NCBI GenBank assembly: GCA_950295325.1
Contig: OX485809.1
Location: forward strand, 37,391,081 to 37,455,080
Length of the DNA stretch: 64,000 nt
Origin: Polytrichum commune
Taxonomy: Eukaryota; Streptophyta; Polytrichopsida; Polytrichales; Polytrichaceae
Direction: 5' to 3'
The translations under genes and the position numbers were made by a program. The notes under the pieces were generated by a model. It saw nothing but the letters and a program-made list of their open reading frames with translations. It was not told where the DNA came from and made no database searches. Positions 12,111-25,900 of this stretch are shown one piece after another (the first letter of the stretch is position 1; each line of letters opens with the position of its first letter).

Positions 12111-15062
12111 ATGATGGCCAAACAAACTTAGATGCAACTCAGTCAGTTTTAAGGGGATTGCCACGTACCAATAGGTTGGATGCATGGATTATGATTTTAC
12201 TAGCCCTTTTTTTAGACCGATATTTTCATTCAAGACAAGGCAATGCAAAAGATCATCATTGGGATAACCTAACCGCTTTGTTTATTGAAAAAAAATCATA
12301 AGTTTTCAACTATTCCTGAGATGCAAGTTTTCTATTTGCATGCCTTGCGCAAAGTTCTTTACATACATTGCAAGGTCTTGCAAGCTTGTCTCACTCCAAG
12401 TATAAATTGTTGATTTTTTTAATCAACTTTTTAGACTTCTTCATAGAGGTGTGGAATAGGTAGGTCCTTGGTAGTCAATATTTTGATTATGATTTTGGTC
12501 AAGATGATGTTCATTTAGACCATTTTCATTATATCAACTCATTGATCTTTGAATGCTATGATCAATGTATGTTTGTCACGTTCAATAGTGTATCATCACT
12601 ATTACTTGTGTGATCTAGACAAGTACATGTTGAGGACCCATATGATGATTATGTTTCAGAGGGTTTTGGGACAGTGGTGAATGTTAGATGGTGAGGACCA
12701 GGTTGTGGAGGCCATGTTCCTTGAATTGAATTGCCATGTCATGCTCCTCCCCATTGACAAAGTTGGCTCCCATCTACGGAATTTACCAAATTTGTTGATT
12801 TTAGAGACTTTAGGAGAGGGGTCTAGTAATTGGTAAATCACTGGTAGTTAATACTTTGCATTTGATTTTGGTAAGGGTGTTGTATATTTAGGCCATTTTT
12901 CACCCCATTTTCATTCTACAAGTTCATTAAATTTCATATTGTTAATCAATGTAGCAAGTGTTTGTTTGTTTATTTGTTGAGTGCAAACCCAATGTCAATG
13001 TCATAAACATTTATAAATTGAGATTATTGTTTTAAGATTGAGAATGATAAATTACACAAGAATGACTTAAATGTTATGCACAAATTCCCACAATTGAGTA
13101 TTTTTTAAATTTGATCCAAGTTTTTCAATGGGTCGTGGTGTATTGCACTTTCTTAGCGTGTTACTTGATAACAATTTACAGCCATGATCTTTAGGTTGTC
13201 ACAAACACTCCATCTCAAGATTAATATTCCCATCTCATCTATATTATGTTTGTTTTTTGGGACTATCAAAAGTACATTTCACAAAGATGAAGTTGAAACC
13301 TAGGTATACTTTGAATATTTGTAAAATCTTCAAGTCAAATGAGTCTAGAACACATTATGATGATGTTTTGATGATATTGATTTTTTTTCGTAGAGTTCAT
13401 TATGGTTCATTGAAACTTGATAATGTTGAACTATGATTAAAATGTGAGCAACAACAAGCCATTACATCAAAAGGTTGATTATATAAATAATCTCTTCCTT
13501 GTGGAGATTGAGTTACATGATGGCTATTGGGTGGACCTAAGTTGATCTACAACCACCTATTGGTCATTGTTTCATACTTAAGGTTTGCACATTTTAGGAT
13601 ATTAGAATTATGTATCATTTAAAATTAATTTTTTATACACAATAAATTTCTTCACTTAGAAGTGTTTGTTAGTGAAATTTGAAGAAGATTGCCATAGAAC
13701 TACTCCATTATAGGACCATCAATTTTTGTGAAGTTTTTGTTATTAACAAGCTATAGGGATAACTCTACAATCTTTAAGATTGTGGACGTCACATTCATTT
13801 TTAAGTACTTGCTTTGGTTAACTTCATTTTAGATGAAATTTGTATCATCATTTCAAATACTTCACCCATGTACGTTAGGGTAAATGTGGTGTGCCATTGG
13901 ACAAAAATTAGGTTTGAGCATAATTTGAGCACATAATGTAATGTTCATATTTTCTTTGGTGCCAAGCTTAACAACAGAGGAGGATGAGGAGCCGCTTTAC
14001 ACCAATCGAAGTAAGTAGGTATCTATCTTTAGTGTTTACTTTTGGTCTTTCAACTCATCTTTATTGTTAGGTTGTATTTGTAATTTTGGTCTTTGATAAA
14101 TAAGAAGGTTAGTTATTGGGTTGTGCATTGGGATGTTTTAAGTTATTGGATTTTGGTTATCAATATTGCTCATCTTTGAATTTCTAGCATATACTGCAAA
14201 TATTTGATTGAGGATAAATGAAAAATACAATTGGAAGAAAATTTAAAATTTCATCCAATATGCTAACAAAAATGCCCACACTAATTTTTCACACTAGAAA
14301 TTATACCGACTATTTCAAAAACAAAAACAAAAACAGTGTGGGTAATTGGGAATTACTATGGCCCACACTAATTGTACAAAACAATTGAACTTATAACTAA
14401 AGGACTTGAACTTAAGTTTTTGCATTGATTTGAGTTTGGATATAGAAAAGGATAGCATGAGACATAAACCCCAAAATAGATGATGGTTTTTGGAAAAAAA
14501 ATTCAATAATCATATGATAAATGTGATTAATTCAATTACTAATCATGATCGGACACCATGATTTGAGTGATGTGTAATTAGTGTGGATCCAAGAACGGAC
14601 ACCAAAAGAACATATGTTAAAACTTAAGAGGAACAAGTGAGGCCTTGATTCGAATTTGCTAATCATCCCACATTAAGCGTGCTTGATAACTTGGAAGAAG
14701 TGGACCAATTAGGAACAAATTAACCATGTACTAAGATGCATCTACCTTAGTTTCTCTAACTTTTTGAATTCATGAATATAGATTTTTTTGGTTTTCGTTT
14801 TTTGAGGCTACCAACTACAATAACTTGTCTATTAATATACATGTAGAGAATTAATGTGGGAATATTTAATGCGGGGCTTCTTTAATTTTGTGGTCATGGT
14901 GAAAATAATGTGAGCTCAACATCTTGATCTTTTTCTAAGTCAAAGTCCTCTTGGAGACTTTTAACCAAAAGAACAAAATTTCACAACAACATAATTTAAG
15001 AGAAAAAACATTTAAAAAAAGTCACCACCACTAATTTCTAAAAGAATTAATATGTACTAGAC
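12110..15062. other. AT-rich intergenic DNA
   Basis: No gene or RNA recognised. A diverged local duplication about 390 bp apart (about 12470-12580 and 12840-12960) shares GGTAGTCAATA, ATTTTGGT and ATTTAGGCCATTTT-like blocks. The rest is AT-rich with short homopolymer runs and no long open frame. Confidence 0.5.
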
Positions 15063-15065
15063 TAA

Positions 15066-15566
15066 GGGCCATTTCACACACGAGATCAAGAGTCCGTGAC
15101 CATTACTCTTCAAGCACTCTCATTGGTTGGAAAAGGCAATGCTGGTCCAAGTTCGCTTCACACTATGCTTGAGGGACCAACAGAGTAGGTGAATGCAAGA
15201 TGAATGTAGAGTCTAGATGGATTCTTACATGTCATTGAAAGGATTATGTTTCATGGTCACTTGGACTATTTTCAAAAACCACCTCTTGGAGGTAGGCCTA
15301 ACACAAAACCAAGAGACCATGGCACTCTGAATGCTCACAACCCTTGATTTATATTATTTTATCATGTGTGAGAACCCACATGAATAGGAATTCAATGAAA
15401 TTGCATTTTGTTGAGGGCCTGGTCACATATGACTTCACACTACACTCAAGGGGTTCGTGACCACACTACATGATTTTGGAGGTGTCTTGGGATGGCCTCT
15501 ACACACTTTCTTTTGGGCTCTCACAATTTCATGGTCATGGCTCTTGGCTTGTGTGTGAATTGGCCC
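15066..15566. mobile_element. Tourist-like (PIF/Harbinger type) MITE, TAA target duplication
   Basis: The left end GGGCCATTTCACACACGAG is matched, inverted, by the right end (TGTGTGAATTGGCCC, minus-strand reading GGGCCAATTCACACACAAG). Further shared inverted sequence includes AAGAG and GTGACCAT-type blocks. TAA flanks both sides at 15063-15065 and 15567-15569, the canonical 3-bp target. About 501 bp and non-coding. Confidence 0.8.
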
Positions 15567-16372
15567 TAACGTATAACTAGAGATTTGGCAGGGATTGAAA
15601 ATCAACGTGACCCATATCAATTCTCATCATGAGAATTGTGGGTTCTAAAGAATTTCCGTGGCCCCCACAACCATAGGACTATCTAGCGCACATACCCATA
15701 GTATATACACAATTCCTGGTTTTGTAATAACATCAAACTTTGAGGACTCGTTTCAGGTTTTGCGCATCCAAGTATGATTGGGCAAACTTACAAAACCCAA
15801 TAACCCGACATGGTGAATAACCGGGTTTTCTGATGTGGGGTTTAAGCCAGGTTTTGAAGAAGCGGCCTGAGCTTTGGACCCAACCGGAAGCTTTAACGAC
15901 GATCATTGTAGGTAGTCGCAGCTCGCTACTCAAATTTCTTTTGCGAAGGTTGATGTGTGTGAGTGTGAAGCCCTCAACGTTGAAGATTCGTCTAACTTAA
16001 ACTGCTTGAGAGAAGAGGCTGAGCTTTCAGAGTGGTGGAAAGGCGGATTTGAGGTCAACTGATTCAAGGTGTGTTTCGTTTCTGTGACGTAGAGTACATT
16101 TCATTTGGCGAACTCTATGTATGGTGTAGGGAAAGAATGAATGGGTTTAGCATCTTAACTGCAACTTTCGCCTTGGAAAATTCGACCGTCACTGCAATTT
16201 GCAGCTGCAGTCGTTTTGTGGAAACCCCGAGGATGTAGTTTGCTTGCTTCATTCGGTACTCGGTTTTGAGTTTTCTGTTGCGCACAAGGTGTTAATGTAA
16301 TGGAGAGATCGGTTATTATCATTTTTCCTTCTTGCTCTGGTATCACAGTCATTATCTTGGGAAGCAGGTAGG

Positions 16373-16404
16373 GATTAGGGTTCAGGGTTTAGGGTTTAAG
16401 GGTT
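16373..16404. promoter_or_regulatory. Telo-box cluster upstream of UTP20
   Basis: The segment has GGGATTAGGG, then CAGGGTTTAGGGTTT and AAGGGTT, which is several telo-box (AAACCCTA) units in tandem. Telo-boxes are typical of plant promoters and leaders of ribosome-biogenesis and translation genes, which fits UTP20 downstream. Function here is inferred, not shown. Confidence 0.6.
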
Positions 16405-16438
16405 GTGTGCGCCTCTTTCCTGTCCAGAGAGTCTAAAC

Positions 16439-16620
16439 GAGTTTGGCCCTCAATGAATCAAAATAGGTTGGTTCTCATTCAAATTCAATCACTACCTACA
16501 AGCATGCACCCGCAATTGGAAAGAAATGATTGATTTTGAATGCAAAACAACCAACGGGAATCATAGAGGACGGACTCCTAACGAAATGTCAGTTCCATTG
16601 AGCTAAAGGATAACTCTAGT
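16439..16620. mobile_element. Long-TIR MITE family M1, copy b (partial)
   Basis: Right-hand half only: GAGTTTGGCCCTCAATGAAT, then AAGCATGCACC, AAAACAACCAAC and a final AAGGATAACTCTA. It matches the right arms of the copies at 17.4 and 20.8 kb and lies in the presumed UTP20 leader intron. Confidence 0.65.
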
Positions 16621-16926
16621 GTCCAGGAAGCATTTTTCTTCTCTTCAAGGAATTGACATTCTGAATTCTAGCGAGGAGTCTGTAGAATTCTGATGTGGAT
16701 ACGGATATCCTAAATTGGGTCAATTGGGCGAACGAACCCTCAAACCCTAAGCATGATGACCTAAGATGTCCCAGTTCGTTAGTTGGTCTTTCCTCTTACG
16801 GAAGATTCAGCTTGTTCATTTTTACGTAATGGCGTTTCAGGAAGAATTTAGGGAAGATGAAATAGCAAAGATGTGGAGGTGAAGCACATTGTGAAGAAGG
16901 GTGTAGTTAAAGGAACGCCTTTCAGG

Positions 16927-19900
16927 ATGGCGGTCCAGCAGCATCGCCCGCAAAAGGTTCTTAACAATGGACCTGGCTCAAAGCGCTTTGTGGTAAGACT
17001 CTTTTTTTAACTATTTTTCTTTTCTCATTTAGAGTATTCAATAGCCTGTTCAGGCAAGAGTATCTTGGGTTTGTGCTGTGGAATGTTGAGAGATGCTAGA
17101 GATGCGAGTGGAAAATCTGGTCAACAGCTATTTATCATCGACAGTGTATCTTGTGTTATGCAGTTCAAGAAATTTTCACAGAGAGTGGAGGAGGTCGATG
17201 TTGATGTATTTCGAAGTCTTGCACCAGTGAAGTTTCAGCCTACTGCAGGGTCTTCTTTCTTCCATGAAAATCTTGTCCAATGGAAGGTAAGCGAGTTGGT
17301 GTTAGGAGTTTTTGTAGGCTTCCAATATGTTATTTGCAATGTGCATTGTCACTTAGTAGTAGTCCATGTTCATATGACCTCAATTGTTGCTTGTGTGTCT
17401 TCTGTTGAGTTTGTATATACGGCTTATTGATGTTATCTTCTATTCCAAGGGACTTCTGATTGGGAGTTGGTTGTTTTGCATACAACATCTTCCATGTTCA
17501 ATAAGTTTTTGGTGTAAGCTTGGAGGCAGTGTGGAGGTTTGAATGAAGAACATTCTATATCGGTTCATTGAAAATCAAACTCCATTTGATATGCCAAGAA
17601 GTGCTCAAATGAGTTTGGTCCTCAACGAACCAAAATAGGTTGCTTTTCATTTGTATTCAAACAGTATCTTCAAGCATGCACCGCAAATAGAAAGAAATCA
17701 ATGATGTTGTATACAAAACAACCAGTAGAAAATCATAGGGGACCAACTCCCAGGAAAACGTCCCATTGAATTAGAGGATAAATCTATTTACGCTTTGATT
17801 TTTCTAATCTATTGATGTGGATGTTATTTGACTGAAGTGAAACAATACCTCTGACCCCAAGATTTGGATGTTTATACAGGAGCTGAACAGTGCAGCTGAT
17901 TTTAATGATGTATACCAACAACTTCTACCAGTTGTACAGTCGCTACCACTGCTTCTTCATAACAAAGAGACTGTGGTTAATTGCTTGTTGTCGCGCGTGC
18001 ACATGAGTGCTGCCCTTTCTTTGGAGCCAATATTGAGGTAGGTATTAAGTTTTTGTTGGATCCAAACTTGATCAAGTAACATGTTCCCTTTTATCTTTCA
18101 AACCCGATGCTGTCCAGCTGTGTAACTGGCCTTCAATTGTTGTTGATGGAGTTTCTTCTGGGTGAGGGATTGGAAGTGGATTGGGTGTTTGGGCCAAGAA
18201 TGTATTCACTGGCTTATTGTTTGGAAATATATTGCACCCAATTGGTCCATAAAGTCAAATTGCACTCCTAAACTCTAACCCCTAATTATATTGCTAGGAG
18301 GATGTAATTCCATGTGAGACATGCTGATGTCACCCACTAAGGTCCACCTATGTGTAGAGATGGTTATTGAGGGAAGCACATGGCATTTGGTGACGGTTCG
18401 TGGTGAGAGTGAAAATTCACTATAATGCATCCTGGAAGACATATCATTTGTCAACCTGCTCTTTCCCTTCAAAAACGATTCTTACTAAATGTTGTGATTG
18501 TGTTGTGCAGCTTACTTGCCCTGCTTTCCCGTGATCTACTTGAAGAATTTCTACCGTACGTGCCCTTTATTCCTGGACCCTACTGCAGTTTAGTGACAAA
18601 TTTTGTGGTTTCTTGTCAAGACTTGATAGTGCATGCTAGACCTATGCGACAATTTTGTAGTGATTGTGAAATAGGCTCTACATTTGTTTATTAATCTGTT
18701 TGGCAGGTTTGGAAAAAGTTTTGTTCAGTAAAAGGTGTTTTAGAATATTATAGCCGCACTCATACAGTGTTGGGACTTTTGTTCTGCTTCAAATTTTCAG
18801 CTCTAGCTTCTACACATTTCAAGGTGCTAACATGTAGGATCAGGTTTTTGTTATAGCTGAAATGGCAATGCAGTCTCAATTAAGAAATTTTAGAACATAG
18901 GCGGGTGATTTTGATTGATGCGGAAGTATTCAGGCTTGTGGAGTGTTAGATCTCACTAATTTGCAACTTCTAGTATGGCAATCAAATTTTTGGTTTTTTT
19001 GTTTTTTGTTAGAAGAGTGACCTGTAAGAGCAGGTATAGCTTATCCAACTGATTAGTGGAACTAAAAGAGGATGATTTTTCTTTGTATATTGTTAGATTT
19101 TCACTTAATATTATGATGGTATTTGTATAACATTAACATGGTGTGGTTTTTCCATTGCAGATTTATCCCACGATTTCTGGATGCATGTACTGGCGTGTTG
19201 AAAGAGGGGGCAGACCGTGATCCTGACCTTCTTGAGCAGGCAAGCACATTTATGATGACCTCAGATGTAGAATTAAAAATTGATCTTAAATCCGTCGCAT
19301 GTAAATATTGATGATATGATTTTCATTGATGCCAAGTAGTGCACTCTATTGGTGGACATTTTGCATTAGCAGACATGCTAAGGTAAAGGTGGATTGAAGG
19401 GCTGGATTTTTTGCAATGCAGGTCTTTACCTCAATCTCATATGTTATCAAATACTTGAACAAGCTTCTCATTAAGGATATTCCGTTCGCTTTTAAGTAAG
19501 TGGCCAACCTTCCCAATGTTATACTCTGCATTAGACTCTGTTGTAAGGTTAGGTTGAGGAATTTTTTTCAACCATAGAATTGCTGGGATGACAACACATC
19601 CTTATTACTATCTTTTGTAGTCAATAATCTTCACATTTTGGTGTTTCTGTGGTCCTGGACCCAGCAATTGCATTGGTATCAGATACCCTCGTTGGTGGTG
19701 GTTTAATTTAATTTGTAATGCAGGGTGACTAAGGGACTACGTTATTATCCAAAAGCCTACGTGCAAGAATTTGCAGCGGAGGCTATCTCATTTCTTCTCC
19801 GGAATGCTTCTACTAAACAACTCATCAAGGGTTAGTCTTCTTGGCAATGTTTTTTAAGTGTGACTGAATTGGATTTGGGAACAAAATATTCATCATGCTC

Positions 19901-22900
19901 AGTTTAACAGGGATTGAAAGCTTTCAAAGAAATGTTTTATTTGTGGATAAAAATTACAAACAATGTTAATATTCATCATCATGATTAGTACATTGTTAAT
20001 TAATCATTTTTATATTAACCATGTGGTATTCTTCTCCCTTAACTGGGTCAAAGAAGTAAATATCTTTCAGTACTGAATTGCGATAAAGATGGAAAATATA
20101 AAAGTAGATGTAGCCATTGTTAAATGGTGATCTGCCAAATTAAAGAGTTAATGACCATTGCTTGTTTATAGTCTCTTGTTTTTATATTGAACATAACACT
20201 ATTTGACCTCCAAATTCATCGAAAAATCTTGGCATTCCAATGTGGATTGTGCTAAATTCTCTTTCTCTGTCTTGGTTTGGCAGGAGTCAGGAAGATTATA
20301 GCTGAGGCTGAAGCAGACCCTACCGAGGCGAAAATTTCTGGATGTGCTGCATTACTCTGCTATACTTTGAAGGGTCCTTCCTCTGGTTTGCATTCTCGCG
20401 CGGAGCCGGTATTGCGGCTGTTGCTTGATCGCTCTCTTCTTCTTGGTGTGACCAAAAGAAGTACAGGTATGGAATACCTAGTATACTTTAACATGTTTTT
20501 AATGTCACTTCTTTAATTACCTGGACACAAAGGAAGAGGGTTGTTTGAGCATCAAGTTTTTCAACCCCTGGATGTATCTAAGGAGGTTGCCAATTGAATG
20601 AATTGGTCAGTTTTACTAGAGCTTTCTTTGAAAGCTACACTTTTAGTGGGGAGTTGCAGATGTTTTAGGTTGGAATAATGATCCTCACACATGTGATTTT
20701 GGTTTTATTTTTGTAAAGTGGTTGTCACAAATTAACATCTATGAATCTATTTTTTCAAAGGGAAATAACTTATTTATTTTAGTTATCCTTTAATTCAATG
20801 GGAATTTTGGTTGGGAGTTGGCTGTTTTGCATACAACATTTTCCATGTTTGGCAAGTTTTCAGAGCATGCTTGGAGTTGGTGTGGAGGTTTGAACAAAGA
20901 TCATTTAATATCAGTTCATTGAGGGTCAAAGTCATTTTGGCATGCCAAGAAGTGCTAAAATGAGTTTGGCCCTTGATGAAGGAATATAGAAAGTTCTTGG
21001 TTCAAATCTCTACACCAACTCCAAGCATGCTCTAAACTTACTGAACACGGAAAGTGTTTTATGCAAAACAACCAACTCCAGACCAAAAGTCCTGTTAAAT
21101 AAATGATAGCTCTTTTATTTTGCAAGGTTGGAGTATCTCTTAACACTTTCTTCATTAGCCAGTACCATTTTCACCTGGGGTTCTTGGTGGATTGGGGACC
21201 AGATGGGAGAAATAGCACTGCTTTGAAAGTGGTTACTGAGACTTTACAACGGATAAGTGAGGATGTGCACCGGGAAAAGCTGAATCTCCTCTGGACATGC
21301 CTACTTGAAGAAATAAATCGAGAGTTAGATGAAGTCTCAGGTTCTTCTTCACAGTTGTTGTTGCACGACTCATCAGCTGAGGATATTAGTCATAAGACTG
21401 AAACAGTTCCTGGAGTTGATAAATCAAGTCAAGATGGTGCTGATGAAGCAGCACCCCAGCTTGGGAATGCACCTTTTCAAGTGGAATGGCAATTGCACCT
21501 ATCAGCCTGTCTGTCCTTGCTAAATGGAGTTCTTGAGCACCGGAAAGGAAGCCGAGTGAGCGGTAAGTTCTGTCTCATGGGAAGTGTGCTTGGCTTCTTG
21601 GTCAGTAGTTGGTTAGGTCTTTGTTGTCGAGATTGATCTTCAATGTCTGTTGGTCCACTAAAATCAACTCCAATGGAGTTATCTCAAAACTTATGGTTTG
21701 GTACTTCGTGCGCTCGCTCCTCGTGAGATTCAGCCGCTCTTTCAGCCAAAACAAAGAAGGCGCCGCCAAGTGCCAAAGCACTAGCAGGCTCTGGCAAAAG
21801 GGCCTAACTTGCACATGCATAACCTGCAGTCTCTAAGCACGCTAAAATTTCCAGACCAAGTTACTGCATTGCCCTTGATGCATTTATCTTTTCTATTCAA
21901 TGCTTCGCCTCTTACTTTTACCCCACTTTTGCCAATTTAAGAAGTTTAAGTAGTGTTCAAGTGGTGTCAGAACCTCCAACTTTGGTGAAATAAAGGGGAG
22001 GCGTTTGAATCTGGCCAAAAGATGGCTAAATATAAATGAATTCCATGGCAAGCTTTTGAAGGCAACTTAAATGTAGTTCATCTTAAATTGTAGTAAGCTT
22101 GACACTCACTGGGATAATCTGGTGTATGCAGACTACAAGCCACTTTTTTCTCTTGCAAACAGGCTGTTGCAGCCTCAGATTCTCTTTGTGGAGAAGGAAA
22201 TAGTAAGATTAAACCTCACAGATATTCCAGCTTTGGGACTCTGTTCAGAGGTATTGCGGTTGCTCTTGGCATTAGTTAAAAGCCATGGACGACAAGCAGG
22301 TGCAAGCTTCGGTCCAGCAACTATAGCCAAAACTGCTCCAACATGGGCTGTGGCATTTTCCTGTCAGAAAGCTGCTTGGTATACTTTCATTCACATCTAG
22401 TCTGTTCTTTTCCTGCTAGTGATTATTTTCGAGGTAACGAGACTTGACACATGGTTTTGTCTTGTGGTTTAAATGAAGGCACTTTATTTTATGTCATCAA
22501 ATAATTGTCCTTCTTGTGTTTCTTGTAGAATATTTCTACATCAAATAGTGTCCTAGAATGTCTTAGTGTGTGGGGATATGTGAATCCCACACTTCTGGTG
22601 AAATTCGTCACATGTAGTACTGCTATATGTCCAGCATGAAGCATTGCGTGTTTGAGGTTTTGCTTGACTCACGTGTCATGTGGATCCTTTTGGTCTCTAT
22701 TGGTTACTACATGAAGTGACTCTTGTCTTCAAGAGATTCTTGTAAAACACATATTTGGGAGTGGATTGACCAGTGACATGCAAATAATTCCCCAGTCTTT
22801 TAAATAATGTCTGCAAAAGCAGTTTGAAGTATGGCAATTTTGCAAGCTCAAAATCAAAGCTAGCTGTTGGGTTTAGTGTGAAGTGAATGCTAAGAGTGGA

Positions 22901-25900
22901 GCATAAGCATTGAGCTTGTTGTATCTCAATGTAGTTACTATTTAAAGTTCCTACTGCTGATCTGTATCTCTTGTGGTATGTTTACAGTCTTGTGCCCTTC
23001 TTGAGAGGCATTGTGGAACAGGATTATGACTTGGTTCGGCCATTTGTGCCATATTTATTAAGGTTAGTTCTGGCCTCCTAAGTGTCTTTTCCACTAAAGA
23101 GTTCAATAAACTTCCATCGTTAAATATCAATGGGTAACATTGTCATGATATGCCTTTTATATTGTGCATGAAAAATGAGTAATCCATTCAGGCCCTAGTT
23201 AAGTAATGTACCTCTGTTAAAACGGTAATTGAGACAACAGAAGCGGGAGTGGCCTGTCTGGAATGGCATAAAGGCATCCATGCATGTACCTTGGCATGTG
23301 GAAAATGAGGAGATTTGCCCTTGCATGTTTTTTCTTGTTGTAACTTTTTGTCAGTAGATTAGTTCTTGAGCTAGTAGCAATGCACCTTCTGATCAGTTTG
23401 TTTCAAAGTGATGTGCTGAACTGTCAGTCTGATTGTCAGGGCTGTTGATGTTATTAAATCAGAAATGCGGTGTTTTGTTGTTCTTTTGCAGAGCTTTTTG
23501 TCATCTGATCAAGAGTAATTCAGTTGAAGTGCTCCCTCTTGTTCTGGATCTCTGTACAAAAATGGACCCCTCTGCAAGGCAGCCGTTTTTATTAAATGCT
23601 GCACCAGAAAGTAACGAACTGATCACCTTTGTAGTTGATTGTATTCTAATGGCAACACACAAGCTGACAAAGTTTTCCAAGGAAGAGGACAAAGAAACTG
23701 GAAATGATGCAGATCTTCACAATATTGAGCCATCTACAGTGTTGGTGTCAGTTCACTGCTTTCCATATGTTGTGACCTCAGAGGGTGACAACTCAGAACG
23801 AGCTTGGGAATTCATCTTGGCTGTTGAAGACTATCTTACAGCCTATGACAAAGGTTGCTGATTCTAGAATGCTCCGAATTTTTGCACTTCTTGGAATGAT
23901 TTGACTTGGTGATGTTTGTTTATCTCCCTTCTGTTTAACCAACTGATTTTTGTGTTGATTGAAACTCCAGGTGAGGTAGTAGAAGGTGCTAAAGTGCCTG
24001 GCCAAGATGTGAAAAAGCTGTGGCAGACTTTGATGGGGGCAGGCCTGGCTGCACATACTAAAGTACTTCAGCGGACTCCTTCACAAATGCTGACAAAGTG
24101 TGCAGGCACATTCTTGGGATATGTAACTCGACATATGGAGTCAGCCTCAATTCTAAGAGCTGTTGCTGACTATTTGGATGCTTCTTTCGGGTACAGTTAG
24201 AACTTTGCATTTCGGTTGCATATTCTCCTCATTGCACCTTCTGAGAAGGTTATGGAAATATATGTTTTTATGTTATATTTTGTTTGTGAATCCAATCTAT
24301 GCTTTCATTTTAACATGTACTTCTTTGTCTCTGCCTTCTGTGATTCAATATAACGTCCATATCATATTTCAATGGGCGGTTTGTCAATCTCTGGCCTTGA
24401 TTTAAAGTTTAGTTTGAAAGTTTTCAGGTGACAGATCGAAATTTGCAGCAATATGTACTAAGTTACCCTGTGGGTGCCATTTTCCAGGATGATTAGTGCA
24501 GATGATCAGCCGAGAGAGTATCCAATGGAGCTAAATAGTACAGTGGGTGTGAAGTTTCTAACAGCTTTGCAGACAAATTTGGGGTCTCCTGAAAAGGCAC
24601 TTAGACTTGCCACTATCCGGATTCTGAGCCACTTCGAACCTCTCTCCAATGGGGCTCAAGAGAGTGCTCAAAGTCATCCCAAGCGACAGAAACATAGTGA
24701 TGGACGGCCGCATGTGAAGGGGCTGGAGACTCCTAGTCAGGTAAAATTCAGTTGTGTATACATGAACGAATTACCAGCATTATGTTCTTTCAATTGTCAT
24801 ATTTTAGGTACCTGGTCCTGAATCTTTAATGTTTGTCTGAGATGTTAAGATATCTGGAACAGTGGACTGTTGCTGTTTCTTGTGTAGCCAGATAGCCTCA
24901 TACACCTTGGGAAGTATTTGAAACCATTTATGTCCATTCTAATTTTGTAAGTTGTCACTGTCTCATGTGCAGTTGGTACAGCAGTTACTATCTATAGAAT
25001 CTACTCAATTAGATGTTGAGAATTCGCGGAAGATTAACTCGATAGTTTCCCACATTAAAGTCGATGTAAGTGCGGGGCGGACTCCCTCATCTTACATTAT
25101 CCCACTTGTTCATGCAATGATTGGTGTGCTGAGAAATCGATTTTCAGCACTTTGGGACCCAGTTATGGATTGCCTGGCCGCTTTGGTGGAGTTCCAGGGT
25201 GACATCGCTTGGGATGTCTTAACTATCTACTTGCAGAAGTTCCAGGAACTGTTTTTGTTGCAACCAGTTGTTGACTCTATCAGTAAAGATGATACTCTAC
25301 AAGACACCAGCGCTGCTACAGAAGGTAGGATTCACTCCACAAGCTTGCAAATATAAACTTGCAATGTCATCATTTTGCAGTTTTGAGACCACAATGTTTC
25401 ACCCAAAGCTATTCCATACATCAATTTGTGCTGTCAACAATAATTAGGAAGCACATAAGTATGAGGGAGACTTCTAACTACGCATTTGCAAGTACTTAGT
25501 GTTGATGGGATTGGATGCTAATAAGTATTCCGTGTAATGTATGGCTCAGATGCACTGGCAAGGCTGAATTTGCAATTGGCTCAGAAAACTGAAAGTACAG
25601 ATAATGCTACTCTTCTTACATTGCTACTCCGAACCATTCAGAAACTTCCAAAGTTTGCAGAGGCCAAATCAAGACAGCTTCTTCCACTTTTCCTTGCATT
25701 TGTAGGCCGAACAGAAGAAGGAAACAGGTTGGTTATGGATGCTGCAAGTGATTCTAGGTCTGACCACGATGTGTTGGTAGGTGTTATTTTTTTCTAGCAG
25801 GGTCAAGTTAACCCTTTTCTCAATATAACTGGGTTATTTTGTATCTTGTCAGTGAACTCTCTGAGGCCGTTAAAGGAGGAAGTGGGAAATATTGGAAGGT

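Larger units (their letters stand above)
15950..16926 (+). promoter_or_regulatory. UTP20 promoter / 5' UTR region
   Basis: Probable leader region. A possible non-coding exon ends at AAG|GTGTGTTTC near 16068, and a 5' UTR acceptor TTTCAG lies at 16840, which would make 16069-16840 a leader intron containing a MITE remnant. This is inference from splice-like signals only. In-frame stops sit upstream of the ATG at 16927, so the coding start is fixed. Confidence 0.4.

Noticed and set aside
19655-19695. TTGGTATCAGATAC as a retrotransposon primer-binding site (initiator-Met-like)
   Set aside because: No LTR, no coding sequence and no matching repeat around it. It lies in a short UTP20 intron and is probably chance.
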